64,000 nucleotides of DNA from Scleromitrula shiraiana (GCA_028455995.1 JABELC010000010.1:682001-746000), one strand, 5' to 3'. Counted from the first letter of the stretch, positions 44,893-57,302 are shown. Numbers and translations: made by a program. The notes: a model not told the origin generated them from the sequence alone.

Positions 44893-47614
44893 ATGATGTC
44901 TGCGAAGCTTCGCGGTGAGGGGGAGGGGCAAGCACAAGGGCAAGCACAAGGGCAAGGGCAAGCACATGGGCAAGGACAGGGTATTGGGCATGCGCTGAAG
45001 GATGCTTTAAAGAAGGATTCTAGCAGCGCATTGCCGGAAAAGAAACAGGAGAAGGAAAAGGAGAAGGAGAAGTTTGTGCTGGTTAGTAAGGCGAATCAGA
45101 GCAAGAGTCCTTATGTTCGCGCGCATGCTTCGAATCCGGTTGCGTGGCAGGTTTGGGGGGATGAGGCGGTTGAGCTGGCCAGGAGGGAGAATAGATTGTT
45201 GTTTGTTAGTATTGGGTATAGTTCTTGTCATTGTGAGTATTGTGTTTTATTTTGTTTTGTCTTTTGGGTTTCGGTTTGGGGATCAATGGAAATGAGATAG
45301 ATCGTGGACTGATTGGTAATGCATAGGGTGTCATATTATGGAGCGCGAATCTTTCGAAAACGAAGAAGTGGCGACGATTTTAAACGGGGCATTTATTCCC
45401 GTCAAAGTGGATCGCGAGGAACGTCCTGATATCGATAGGATTTATATGAACTTTGTTCAAGCTACAACTGGATCGGGTGGATGGCCTCTTAATGTATTCC
45501 TGACGCCGGATTTGGAACCCGTTTTTGGTGGTACTTATTGGCCGGGTCCAAATAATACCATACCTTTCCAGGATCAAGTCGACTTTCTGGGGATTTTAAA
45601 TAAATTGAGTACGGTTTGGACGGAACAGGAGGAACGATGCAGACTGGATTCGGTTCAGATCCTTCAACAGCTGAAAGATTTCGCAAATGAGGGCACCTTG
45701 AGCGATAGGTTGGGAGAAGGAGGTGATGCTATCGATATTGAATTATTAGAAGAGGCAACTCAACATTTTGCTAATACTTTTGATAATGTAAATGGAGGTT
45801 TTGGATCAGCTCCGAAATTCCCTACGCCTTCGAAACTCGCCTTTTTACTCCGTTTAGGTCAATTTCCCCAGGCTGTTCTCGATATCGTCGGTGTTCCGGA
45901 ATGTCGTAATGCGAAAAATATGGCGACTGCTACTTTGCGTAAGATGGCTCGTGGGGGTATTCATGATCATATTGGAAATGGGTTTGCCAGATATTCTGTT
46001 ACGGAAGATTGGTCTCTTCCACATTTTGAAAAAATGCTTTATGATAATGCGCAGCTTCTTCATTTATATTTGGATGCTTTCCTTCTTACGAGAGATGTTG
46101 AATTTTTAGGAGTTGTTTATGATATTGCGACATATCTAACAACTACACTGGCTCACTCCGAGGGTGGATTCTATTCAAGTGAAGATGCTGATAGTTTTTA
46201 TAAGAAAGGAGATGCTGAGAAACGGGAAGGTGCATATTACGTGTGGACGAAACGAGAATTTGAAAATATTCTTGGTCCTCAATCTGAACCTATATTATCA
46301 GCTTTCTTTAATGTAACAGGGCACGGTAATGTTCGACCGGAGAATGATCCTCACGATGAATTTATCGATCAAAATGTACTTTCTATCGTCAGCACACCTT
46401 CGGCATTAGCAAGTACATTTGGGATGAAAGAAAATGAGGTAGTGGCAGTCATCAAAGAGGGTAAAGCAGCTCTTCGAGCGCAACGGGAAAAAGAGCGCGT
46501 TAGACCGGTCATGGATGATAAAATTGTGGTTAGTTGGAACGGTATCGCAATTGGAGCATTAGCACGAGCAGCAGCCGTTATTAAGGAATTCGATCCGGTC
46601 AAATCGGACGAATATATGACGGCGACTATCAAAGCGGCTAATTTTATCAAGGAAAATCTTTATGACGAGAAGGAGAAAATCCTCTATCGGATTTGGAGGG
46701 AGGGGAGAGGTGATACGCAGGGGTTTGCGGATGATTATGCTTTTCTTATCGAGGGTCTTATTGATCTTTATGAGGCTACTTTTGATGATAGGTGGTTACA
46801 GTGGGCTGATGATCTTCAACGTATGTATTATCTATTTCCCCCAAAATTTCACAAAGAAGGGAGAGAAGAAGAAAAAAGAAAGATAAAACATAACTAATCT
46901 CCCAACACAGAAACCCAAATCACACTCTTCTACGACAGCACCAACTCCGGCGCCTTCTACAGTACGCGCTCCTCCGCCCCCCACATCATCCTCCGTCTAA
47001 AAGACGGAATGGATTCCTCCGAGCCCTCGACAAACGGCACATCCTCATCAAATCTCTTCCGTCTGTCGTCAATTTTCAATGACGAAGGGTACAAGAGGAA
47101 GGCGATGGAGACGGTCAAGAGCTTCGAGAGCGAGATGTTGCAGTATCCGTGGCTTTTTGCAAGTTTTATGCCGGCGGTGGTGGCGAGTCATGAGGGGGTG
47201 AGGAGCTTGGTTGTTGAGGAGGGAGGAGTAGGGAAGGAGGAGGGGAAGGGTGATGGCAGGGGGAAGGAGAGAGTTGAGCGCTTTGAGAGGAGTCCCAGGG
47301 GGGGGTTGGGTACGTTTGTTTTGTTGAGTGGGAAAGATAGGAAATCGGAATGGCTAAGAGGGAGAAATTCCTTATTCGCCATGGGCGAAGAAAAAAGTAA
47401 ACAGGAAACAAGGATTCTAATCTGTGAGAATGGGGCTTGTAGGGAGGAAGAAGAGGAGTTTTTTGTGGATTCGGGGGTTGGGGGGTTGGAGGAGGATGCG
47501 AGTGCGAGTGCGGGTGGGAGTGGAAGTGGAAGTGGCAATGGGAATGGGAAGAAGAGTGGTTTAGGTATGAATGAGTTGAGAGAGGGATTACCGATTGTGG
47601 GCAAGAAAGAATAA
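44893..47614 (+). CDS. DUF255/SPATA20-type protein: thioredoxin-fold plus six-hairpin glycosidase-like domain
   Basis: Three exons (44893-45232, 45327-46820, 46911-47614) encode 845 residues. After a Gly/Gln repeat and a Lys/Glu stretch comes the conserved entry SKSPYVRAHASNPVAWQVWG. The thioredoxin-like CxxC is SSCHWCHIMERESFENEEVA (Cys 112 and 115), the intron falling inside the Trp codon between them. The large helical domain (about 250-600) has GGFGSAPKFPTPSKL, GGIHDHIGNGFARYSVTEDW and DADSFYKKG. Bacterial YyaL, plant and human SPATA20 proteins share this layout; the reaction is not established. The C-terminal 150 residues are a Gly/Ser/Glu-rich extension that looks specific to this lineage. 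The first ATG is at 44893. Confidence 0.93.
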
Positions 47615-48583
47615 GGATGGTGGGGAGAATGTAATGTGAGACTTCAACGGGATGATCTTATGTCCGGGGGGAAGTGCAGAGAAAAAGAATGGAAATTGAA
47701 ATGGAAATTGAAATGGAAATTGAAAGGGGAATGGAAAGGGGAATTAGGTATTGTAGATTTTGTGTCGTAGCGAGTTGAGTTGAGTTGAGTTGATATTTTA
47801 TGGATATACATACATACATATTCACTTGGAACCTTTTAATTTTTTTCTTTTCCTCTTTTTTCATCTCTTCTCTGCCTTTCTCCTTTCTCCTTTTCTTTTT
47901 ACTTCTTTTCTTTTCTTTTCCTTATATGTATGTATGTATGTATGTATATACGTATCTATATCTGCAAATTTCGAGGACGGGGGCGAAAGGGTGTAGGAAT
48001 CGTGAATGGTAGATGGGGACAGAGTGGAGTTGAGGGAGGCGTTATTTGCCTTTTTTTTTTTTTTTTTTTTTTTTTCTTTTTTGAGGGGGGGGGGAATGGA
48101 ATCATGAGATTTTTCTAGGGCGAGGCTTTGTGCTTGGTGCTTGGTGGATATGGATATGGATATGGATATGGATTGATAGTAAATATGAAATTGAAATTGA
48201 AATTGAAATCGATGTGAATATAATATGGCTTGAGAGAGTTGTATCGTATTTTAATTCATACTTGGATTTATACTTGGATTCATACTTGGATTTATATTTG
48301 GATTTATACTTGGATTCATACTTGGATCTATAAAACTGAACTGAACTGAAATAAAATAAAATACATTCATTCTATCATATCATATCATATCCTCCTGTTC
48401 CGTCCCTCATGCATTTAAATTATACCTTGAGTACATGAGTACATGAGTACAGTATAAATAAATGCACATCTACTCGAGTAAGTGTAGGTCTGAATAAATA
48501 CTATACTGTAGATACTATATTTTTAGAGTCGTCAAAGCTAAGAAGAAGAAGAAGAAGAAGAAGAAGAAAGGGAAGAATATCAT
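47615..48583. other. intergenic, low-complexity DNA
   Basis: About 970 bp made mostly of simple repeats: GAAATG units near 47690-47730, a CT-rich tract at 47830-47920, GTAT units, a poly-T run at 48051-48076, GGATAT units at 48148-48175, a 12-bp ACTTGGATTCAT-type repeat at 48253-48330 and (AGA)n at 48541-48569. Confidence 0.8.
48253..48331. repeat. 12-bp tandem repeat (about 6.5 copies)
   Basis: Units alternate TACTTGGATTCA and TACTTGGATTTA, so the higher-order period is 24 bp. Confidence 0.9.
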
Positions 48584-51020
48584 CTATCTATCTATATTCC
48601 CATAAATAGAAAAACACCAGATAATCAACAGTGAAATATTTGACGCTATTTGGTTTATTGGATCTTGCTTCTCTCTTTCTCTTTCCCTTTCCTTATCCTT
48701 ATCCCTATTTATTTCATCCTCCTCTCCCATCCCACTATTTTCCATAGGGAGAGATGAGGATGAGGATGAGGAAGAGGATGAGGAAGAGAAAGGTAACTCA
48801 TCGATAATATCCATCACCCGCACAGCATGATAGATCGCCTTTCGGCCATCGGGAGATTGGATCCAGGATTTTATCTTGCATTCGTGCATGAGGTGGGGGG
48901 TTGTGTAGGTGGGGCCAAAGAGGGTGGTTAGGGTGTGGGTTTGGGTTTGGGTTTGGGTTTGGGGTGATGGGGTAGAGGGGCTTTGAGATAGATTTGAGAG
49001 TATGCAAGGATGAGATGTATTTGAGGAAGAGGAAGAAGAAGAAGAAGAGTCCTGAGCCAACTTCCTAATAACACTCAAAGGAGAACAGAGATAAATAGTA
49101 AGCAAATGATAGAGTAATTTCGTGGTGCGCGTGAATGCGTTTATGCGGTTTGTGATGAGGGATTGAAATTGCAGAGATGGCATGGAGGCGGGCTCGGTTC
49201 CGTGGTAGTATCTTCTTGGGGAGAGGGAGTCTGTTGAGTTTGGGTTTGGGTTTGGATTTGTGGGATTGGGGGAGATGAGAACGAGTTTGCTATGCATTCT
49301 TTCTAGAGCGGTTTTGAGGGTTTCGAGGGTTTGGTAGAGGGAGGCTTTTTCTTGCTCTCTTTCTTTTTCTCTGTGAGTATTTTGATTTGCTGGATCTGAA
49401 TCATCTGATAATGAGTTCTCAGTCGACATCTCTTGGGAACGAGTGATTGAAAACCGCCATATCCGTAATTGTAAAGCCCATAAACAAATCTGAATATCCT
49501 CAATCGTATATTCATTTTCCAATTCCGGAGATTCAATAACATCGAAATTAGTCGATTCAATCATCCTATTAATCCGTCGATACGATCTACATTTCGGTTC
49601 ATCTGGATGGCGAAGTTCAAATGCGTGGAGATCGGCTGTATTCCAATGGGCATAGGTTTGTAAAAGGGGGAAATGAAATTCAGAGGGATGGAGAAGAGGT
49701 GGTTGCTCGTTAATTAGATTGAGGTAGACTTCGAGTTTGAAGAGGTAGATGGCTAGTCGGTTTCTTTGTTGTTGTTTTACGAGGTGCAGGGGGAGAAAAT
49801 AGTTGGGTTTGTCATCGGGGAAGAGGGTGGTGGGGATGAAGAGGCCGGATGAGTGGAGGGTGGATATTAGGAGGTTTTTTATGGTGGTGGTTTTTTGTAG
49901 ATGGTCTTGTGTCTGGGGAGGGGTTAGTGTTTTGTTTTTGCTGTAGGTTATATTTGGGTTTGTTATATACTCCGCTATATAGTCCGAAGATGGCAGCTAG
50001 CAAGGCAGTTTGATATAGCTCGATTGGTAACATGGGCATGATTGGGTCGAATCGAGGAGTTTGACACTAGAATTTGATTAGTTGATTATCAAAACTCATA
50101 TTGGGAAGCAAACTTACTAGCTCTGAAACAACATAACCTATAATACGATTATATATATCCAGTGCAAATTCTTTTGACTCAACGGTTCCATCCAGCCAAG
50201 CACTAATCACCATCATGGATGGATGTACAAGACTAGGTGCATCTGGATCCTGATCATCTTGATAGCTTGCTGCATGAATGATAGGCCATTGATCATGAAA
50301 ATGAGCAAAATAAAGTTCTCGATACCTCTCAGTTAGCTCCGGCGAGAAATAACACAATGTGTTGATCTCCGAAATTATAGATTTTGTCCTGGAGCCGGGT
50401 TCGTTGGTAGGTTGAACTGGATTTAATTGGGAAGGTTGGCTTGAATCTTGTTGGATCCTTAATTTTAACCAGTTGATGATAGCTGAACCTCCAAATCCTC
50501 GTGTAATCTCTTCAGTGGAAGCTGTATCTTTCGATAACACATCATTTATTTCCGAGACAGATTCATTCAGTCTTGATACAGAAGATAACTGGACTATCAT
50601 GTCTTGATTATCCTCACCAATTTCTAACCCCGAAACTTCCCCATCGTTCCCATCGCCCACATCATGTCCATCATCTTTAGGTGCTTCTCCACTAATGCTA
50701 GTGTATGAACACTCAATACCCTTCTTACTACATCTCCCACAAGGATCATTTCCATCGCATTTAATTTTGCCTGAATGACAACTACCACAAGCCTTCCTAG
50801 TTCTCCTTATAGATTTTTTAAACTGTTGACCATGTTTTCCCATGTGTCTTTGTAACCCGTCACTGCGGGAGAATTCTTTGCGACATATGCGACATTTGTG
50901 GGTTAAGGGTGTTGCCGAGTGTGATTTTTGATGTCGTGTTAGATGTTCCTTGCGGGAAAATGATCGGGTGCAGGATGGATGAGGGCATGTCCATCTGGTT
51001 GCTGATTGTTGATTGTTCAT
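48584..51020 (-). CDS. transcription factor with two C2H2 fingers plus Zn2Cys6 cluster and fungal_trans region
   Basis: Exons 51020-50118, 50066-49971 and 49912-48584 (introns 51 and 58 nt) give 775 residues. Finger 1 ligands are C12, C17, H30, H34; finger 2 C43, C46, H59, H63. A complete Zn2Cys6 binuclear cluster follows immediately (C78, C81, C88, C94, C97, C104) with linker KKSIRRTRKA. The middle and C-terminal part resembles the fungal-specific transcription factor domain: NTLCYFSPELTERYRELYFA then FHDQWPIIHAASYQ and LYSGTQDHLQKTTTIKNLLI. Low-complexity Ser, Asn-Pro and Thr-Gln tracts lie near the end. A nuclear DNA-binding regulator; targets unknown. The upstream TTG extension is not used; the ATG at 51020 starts the protein. 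The combination of both finger types is uncommon. Confidence 0.9.
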
Positions 51021-51593
51021 GTTCAAGTTGAATTAATAAGTAAGTTGTAGAGAAAAATCTTGTAATTGTTTGAATAATAAAGTAATCGTGAAGGATGGAG
51101 GCAAAGATCGAAGTGGGGGGATATCCCGAAATGAGGGATATGCCGAGATCACATGAGTATTACAAATGCTTGGTGGGCGCGGGTCAATGGGTGATCAGGC
51201 CTGGAGTTGTAAGCAAACTGATCAGATTGATTAGATACTCTGAACTCTATGGGATAATACTCAAGGATATTGAGATAACAATATGTAATACATGTATAAA
51301 AATGGTGGTAGTTGGTCGACGCACAGGTTTCATGCTAAAGCACAAGAAAACCGAATTCGAAATCCACAGGTCACGTCTGAAATTCATATGTGTATTGCAA
51401 AAATGCTATCAAAATCCAAAGTTAAATTAACTACCACTTCAAATTTTATCTTGAATGAGGAAACAAACATACACAAGGAAATCACCAGTCGGTTTCTTTC
51501 CTCAGGCAGAGTCCTACCCATTCCTCGCAACTACAATATCAAGTCGGATACTAACTAAATTTACTCTCTCCATATTTTAATGCAATAGTCCCC
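51021..51593. other. intergenic upstream of the C2H2-Zn2Cys6 regulator
   Basis: About 570 bp. No gene is recognised; presumed promoter of the regulator. Confidence 0.5.
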
Positions 51594-52166
51594 TCATACC
51601 TCGTCCTCATAATCGCCTACTCCAGAATTCACATCATACCAAATAGGTACCGCCTGAAATGGATCTCGTGTCTTTTGAACCACAGGAGTTTCGCATCTAC
51701 TTTGTCCCAACACATCCCTTCTTAGAAATGGCTCAAGATCTGAAAGCCACCATAACGTGAACTGAACATCACCTAGTGGTCCCAGTGTCTTGAGGCCTCG
51801 CGTAATCTCTACATGCCGATCATAGATTTCACGAATGGTGCCATCTATGTTATGCCCTTCAATATAATTCGTGTCGAGTTCCACGATTACTTCAACTATA
51901 ACCCTAGCAATATTAAGATTTGCTCTTAGAAATCTCATCAATGTCCTCCACCTCATATTCCAACCATCCCAGTCACCTCTCTCAAATTGTATTGTGAAAT
52001 CGAAGCCGATATATGTGAGGCGCTGCAAAGCATCCATAGGCAAGCTTCCCAGAAATTGAAGAGTCTTGCCAGGATCCTGCAAGAATTTGAAACGAGCAGT
52101 AGAGTAGAAGACTTCATGAGTATAGAAAATGGGTAAAGGATGTAGAGAAGAAAGAATTTAATTTTT
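51594..52166 (-). pseudogene. 5'-truncated F-box-like/uncharacterised fungal protein
   Basis: A minus-strand frame without an N-terminal ATG reads LPIFYTHEVFYSTARFKFLQ and FLGSLPMDALQRLTYIGFDF and continues to a stop at 51594 (GVGDYEDEV). The IFYTxxxFYS and FLxxLPxxAxxRL pattern is that of fungal proteins whose N-terminal F-box-like or LRxCR segment precedes it. Here the frame hits a TAA just upstream (about 52167), and I find no exon encoding the missing part. The first internal ATG is at 52037 (MDALQRL), which would give 147 residues lacking the conserved start. It lies directly beside a decayed transporter. A spliced 5' exon missed by eye is the main alternative. Confidence 0.45.
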
Positions 52167-52503
52167 GGGTACAGAAGAAGGAAGTGTTTTGCCAAAGATA
52201 CGAGGTGGTGGTTATTGGAAAGGGTGGTTTTCGAGGTCCGTTTGTGTCTTGTTTTTTGTTGGGGTGAGATCCTAGTGCCGTACTAATGCTTGCTTGGACA
52301 GTTTTTCAGAAGATTTCAAGTAGAGGTTGTGGATGGGGGAGCTAGGGAAATATATATATATGATGGCCAGTGTAAAGGAATTGAAGATTAGGTTTATGAG
52401 GAGAGAGGAGAAACTGTGAGTGAGTGAGTCAAGTTCTTTCTTATCCCAAGGTCGCAAAATTGGTAGAAAATTGAGCTTGCATTCGAATCATGCATTTTAT
52501 GAT
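52167..52503. other. intergenic between two decayed genes
   Basis: About 340 bp with no recognised coding sequence, although the N-terminus of the truncated gene would be expected here. Confidence 0.4.
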
Positions 52504-54316
52504 TCAATATGTCACGTTTTGGACAAATTTCACTTCCTTTTCCAGCCTTAAGATACCAAAAGAAGAAGTCGGATATCCAGCAAGAGACCACGTTGGTTGA
52601 TCATCTTGAGTATACTCAATACTCACTTGACCGCGTGTACCTATCATTTTGAATCTGAATACATTACCAATAACGCTTAATTGGCTTGCTGAAGTATTTG
52701 TCGAAGTGTCATTTTCAATATACAACCTCTCATCTGATGTGAGCTCCGCAGTTGCAGAATCAATCTTGATGAATGGAATAAGAATGCACAACGCAATCGA
52801 AGCACATCCAACTTCGAACTAAAAAACTGCCTTATAACTCCAAGTAGGCCTTTATCTTTTGTAGCTTTCTCAATTATTGCACATATTCCCAAACATACTG
52901 CTATAGAAAATTGCATCGTAGTGTTTATGAGAGCTCCTGCCAGACCTTGTTGTGATGAAGGTAGGGAAGTAGTGATAAATATGATGGTAACGTTGAAGGT
53001 AATATCAATCCCAAGAGTTCCCAATATTATAGACGTGAATACCCAAGCCCAAAAATTTGCACCTTCTGGAGCTAAAGCAAACAATAAAGGGGCAGCAATC
53101 CAACATATGCCGGAAAATAGAACCAATGCAGTACCTGGGATGAGATGAAGTATAAACCCGCCAAAAGTACCAACGAGACACGCTCCGATCGCATGGGGAA
53201 CAAACCATGCCACAAGCTGCAAATCTTTTGCCCCCATAATGTTCGTACAGTAGAAAGTCGTATATAGCAGAAAGATCCCCAGACTACCGTAAGTAAAGAA
53301 CAATGCTACAAATATTGGTTTCGTTCTTGGAACTGCGAAGATCGAGAACGGTATGATTGGTTGGGATACAATGTATCGTTCAATATATAAGGCAATAACA
53401 AACAACAGGACACTAAACACAAGCGTGACGATTATATACGACGTTTTGAATCCGTTCGGTGCATATGCACTATCTTTTAGCGCGAAGACGAAAAGAATAA
53501 CGCTGCTTGCCAGGAGACCTGCTCCAGGCCAGTCTATTTTAAGATCTTTGGAGTTATCTGGCAACTTTTCGGTTGGAATGCAAATCGTTGCACTAACAAC
53601 ACTAAGGCTCGACAAGATCGCACCGACCCAGAAATACCTAGAAACATGTTAGGTACTAAAATGCAATTTGGAAAATGAGCTTTGTGTGTACCCAGGTCGG
53701 TAGTTCCGGCCAAGTAGCATTAAACCCGATGGCAAGAAAGCAGCAGGCCCAAGTCCTTGTAAAGCTCGGCATATATCTAACATATTGATCTTTTGAAAAC
53801 CCAGCAATTATAGACCACGCCGTGAGCCAAACTAAACCAGCAATGTAGATGGACCGGCCTCCATAGATATCAGCAAGTCTTCCTAATGGTAGCATTACCG
53901 ATGACACCATTAAAGAATAAGCTGCTGCTGGCCAATTCGATGAGGAGGCTGGAATATTGAGATTATTGACAAGGTCTGGAACGATAAGAGCGAAGCCGCT
54001 CACAAAATATTCCTTCATAGGCCGTAAGAATACATCTCATAATAGATGATGGGGAAACGAAAATGGCATACTGATAGGATCATAGATACAGATGTAGAAA
54101 ACCTGAGGAAGAATACATTAGCGATGGATAGATATTTGGAAAATCTGATCTCTTTTCCGCACTTCGGAATGGACACGCAATAATGGAAGGTTATATATAC
54201 AACGCAACAGAATAGTGGTAGAACGAACACAAATCCAACTTCAATCCATACTGTTGGAAACTGAGGGGCCTCTGCCGACCCAAACGTTGAATATCATCTT
54301 TTGTTGGTGAGGACAT
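52504..54316 (-). pseudogene. MFS (DHA14/Atr1-like) transporter pseudogene, multiple lesions
   Basis: The original protein is recognisable from a presumed MSSPTKDDIQRLGRQRP start at 54316 through EYFVSGFALIVPDLVNNL, LPLGRLADIYGGRSIYIAGL, FVGAILSSLS-type sequence, KIDWPGAGLLASSVILFVFA, QGLAGALINTTMQFSIAVCL and FEVGCASIALCILIPFIKI. Lesions visible are: a frameshift near 54264-54270 after RQRP; a one-base shift near 53785 between FSKDQ and the expected MLDICRALQGLGPAAFLPSG; loss of about one transmembrane segment near 53640-53700; another frameshift near 52840; and a TAG at 52819-52821 in YKAVF*FEVG where family members have Trp. No intron arrangement repairs these. The long uninterrupted frame 52677-53615 is the best-preserved part and should not be taken as a working gene. 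Confidence 0.75.
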
Positions 54317-56273
54317 AGCAACGTCAGGATTAAAAAAAAAGTGTTGTATAAGCAATTAAGTGCAAAGAAACCTCTTTGACTTTATTCAACGAGGACCGAG
54401 AAACAATGAGATAGGGCTACTTGGACTACATGGACTGACTCCATGGTGTGTCTCTGCAAGTACCACTATAAATCGAACAACTGGTATCTGTACAGAAGTT
54501 GTACAGAAGTTCTCATACCGAAGAGTGCCTAGGTAGCATTCCCCGATCCTTGTCAGTCTGTCAACGATGCATGCATATATGCGTGTATACATATGTTGTA
54601 AAGATGGCACTAACTCGGGCAAAGTGCATACATAGGTAGCACGCATGCTAAGTAGTCAGCCAAACTATAATCTCAAGCAGCTCAGCCTTATAACACTTGA
54701 TATCAGATCAGACGAACATTTGTGCACAGTGGAAGATACCCAGGTCTCGGCAGATGTAATAGATGAAGAAGTATTTCAGGAAGAAATATAACTACTAAGA
54801 GCAAAAGAGCACCGACGATGGTGGAGAATAAATTAGCACTGGATATCGTTTTGGGCTTAGCTTTATCACTACTAGCTTGTTGCCACTTTTACAGTATGGA
54901 AAAGTTGCTATAAAGGCAGCAATAGACTTTCACTTTGTCTAAAAATAACGAGAGCGTCTAAATTGTCATCAAACTAGTAAGGGATCCTTTACTAGTATTC
55001 ATATATAGCATTCAATTTCTTATATCATAGTGATAGATGACTAATTTGTATTAATTAGCAATTATTATATAATCAAGTTTAATAAAATCATTACTATTAA
55101 TAGTACTAGTATACTATTATTACTACTAGTGATAACTTCATTGATAAATTATATAATAATTTGAAACTTGAAATAAAAAAAATATTAAAAAATAATAATA
55201 TTTATATTGTTTTCTATATAAATAATATTAATATTGATATCATCAATAAATATTATTACGATATACATTGTTTAATACTACTAGTAAAAGTCTGATGTAT
55301 TGAGTAGTAATTAATCTAAGAACTATAAATACATCTGTGGGATGATCGGTGCCCCTAGCAAGTATATAAAATCAAGTTAATAAAATCAACTTGAATATAG
55401 TACTAATCAATTGAAAAATAAATAAGTTATTTATTTTTACTAATAATATCAATATTTTATTCAAAGTTTTATAATAACTTTAATTCTTATTCTTTTTTTT
55501 ATCTTTCAATTGAATTATATAGATCAATCCACTTCTTTACTTGTTTTTTTTTTACGAAATCACTCTAATAAATTGCTATCGGGAACACTAATTTAGATTG
55601 GACCTTCTATAGTTGGGATTACCCATAAAAAAAAGCGGCTCAAACTAACTAACATTACCGCTGAAATGCTCGTATCTCTAGATGACATTATAAATGTATA
55701 CAAGTCTTTCGTATTTCAACTCATTGTATGGTATTCTGTATAATAATCCGATCTTGTTTTCCATACTAATATTCGAGTAGCTAAATACGAGACTATCAAT
55801 AGAGGCTGAGATCGGCATTATAATCTTGAAAAGAAAAGAAAAGAAAAGGAAAAAGAAGAAAAAGAAAAAAAAACTATACTTTTGTAATACTTTGGTGACA
55901 CGGTACCTGCCAAGAGATCTGGTTACAAGGATATCAAACCAAGCCTCGAGAATAAGCTTGAGTTCTCGTGTTCATGTACAATTTGCTTATAATAATAGAT
56001 GACTATCATTTTAGACAAGTAACTATAATTCTTGGAATTCTACGAGTATATTATTTCTTATTATTTACTTCCTCTGCCCCTCCCATTTTTTTTTATTTTC
56101 TTTTTCTTAAAAAAATAAAAAACATTATCATTCTTTCTATTCATTAATAAGTTCCTTTTCAATCCATTTTCAAACTTCGTACGTCGTAACTTACTTCATC
56201 AATCATCAATCAACAATCATCAATCCAACACTCATTATAATCTTTTAATTTTTTATAAAACAAATTCATTACA
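54317..56273. other. gene-free region with an AT-rich block
   Basis: About 2 kb. From about 54950 to 55560 the sequence is strongly AT-rich with TA-rich words and long A/T runs, like the element at 22.9-24.4 kb but without obvious terminal inverted repeats. A short GC-richer island sits at about 55335-55365. The last 200 bp are CT-rich leader-like DNA before the next gene. No coding frame is supportable. Confidence 0.6.
54950..55560. repeat. AT-rich block, probable RIP-degraded repeat
   Basis: High A+T and TpA content with fragments such as TTTGAAACTTGAAATAAAAA that resemble words in the first AT-rich element. A shared ancestry is possible but not shown. Confidence 0.45.
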
Positions 56274-57023
56274 ATGGCCCGTTACGCTCTTGCATTCACT
56301 GCGCTCGTCGCCATCGCTCAAGCCATCAACATCACCTCACCAGGCAAAGATGGAAAATGGGATCTCAGTAGCCCCCAAACCATCACTTGGACATCCGTTT
56401 CCACCGATCCCACTACCGTTGACATTTACCTTGCCCACATGAACACTCAACCATCTATCAACGAGGTCCTCTTCACCAACGTCGCTATCTCTGCGGGTTC
56501 TGAGACCGTCTCTGGTCTCCAATTACCTACTGGCGAGAACTATCAAATCAACTTCGTTGCTCCAGGAAAGCCAGAACAAATCTTGGCTCAAAGTCAACAA
56601 TTTACTGTCGAAGGAGTAGCAGCAAGCGCGAGTAGCACGCTTGCAGGTTATACTGGTGCGTCTACCTCCTCTTCTGTTTCCTCTACCTCCTCTAGTTCCT
56701 CCAAATCATCTTCATCTTCTTCAACCTCGTCATCAGCCTCATCTTCCTCTTCGGAAGCAAGTTCGCTGATTTCTACTACGTCAACAGCCACAGCATCCTC
56801 TTCTGGATCTACTTCCCTCTCTACCGTCACTTCAACCTCTTCCGGTGCTTCAAGCACAACTTCTGGATCATCTACAACTGGTTCATCCGCAAGTGGCACT
56901 GCCGCAAGCCAAACTAGCAGTGCTTCGTCTTCTTCGAGCTCAACTGCTTCTGGTAACGGTGCCATGGCTACTGGTGTCCCTATGATGGGTCTATTGGCCG
57001 GTGCTATGGCTGTTTTATTGTAG
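56274..57023 (+). CDS. GPI-anchored Ser/Thr-rich protein with Kre9/Knh1-like N-terminal domain
   Basis: A single exon encodes 249 residues. Signal peptide ARYALAFTALVAIAQA leads into a domain of about 95 residues beginning INITSPGKDGKWDLSSPQTI, with TWTSVSTDPTTVDIYLAHMN and LPTGENYQINFVAPG. This is the Ig-like Ser-Thr-rich GPI-anchored membrane family related to Kre9/Knh1, wall proteins linked to beta-1,6-glucan. A poly-Ser/Thr stalk (about 115-225) and a hydrophobic C-terminus MGLLAGAMAVLL complete a GPI protein. Strong start context (ATTACAATGGCC). Expected at the plasma membrane or covalently in the wall. A (TTTATG)n array lies in the 3' flank. Confidence 0.9.
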   Translation: MARYALAFTALVAIAQAINITSPGKDGKWDLSSPQTITWTSVSTDPTTVDIYLAHMNTQPSINEVLFTNVAISAGSETVSGLQLPTGENYQINFVAPGKPEQILAQSQQFTVEGVAASASSTLAGYTGASTSSSVSSTSSSSSKSSSSSSTSSSASSSSSEASSLISTTSTATASSSGSTSLSTVTSTSSGASSTTSGSSTTGSSASGTAASQTSSASSSSSSTASGNGAMATGVPMMGLLAGAMAVLL

Positions 57024-57191
57024 GGGATTTAATGTGAATGGGAAGGGGTAGCATGGAAAGGGATGGAATGTTTAGATTGGATAGGGATAAATAGGCTTCG
57101 CTTGGTTGTTTTCTATTTCCAAAGATGTAATAATGGGTGAGGAGTGTTTTTTACTTGATGAATACCAGTTGCTATCCAATTTTTCATATTT

Positions 57192-57302
57192 TGTTTATGC
57201 TTATGTTTATGTTTATGTTTATGTTTATGTTTATGTTTATGTTTATGTTTATGTTTATGTTTATGTTTATGTTTATGTTTATGTTTATGTTTATGTTTAT
57301 TT
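57192..57302. repeat. (TTTATG)n hexanucleotide array, about 18 copies
   Basis: A nearly perfect array; all three frames are open on the plus strand (Tyr-Val or Phe-Met repeats), which is a by-product of the repeat and not coding evidence. Confidence 0.97.
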
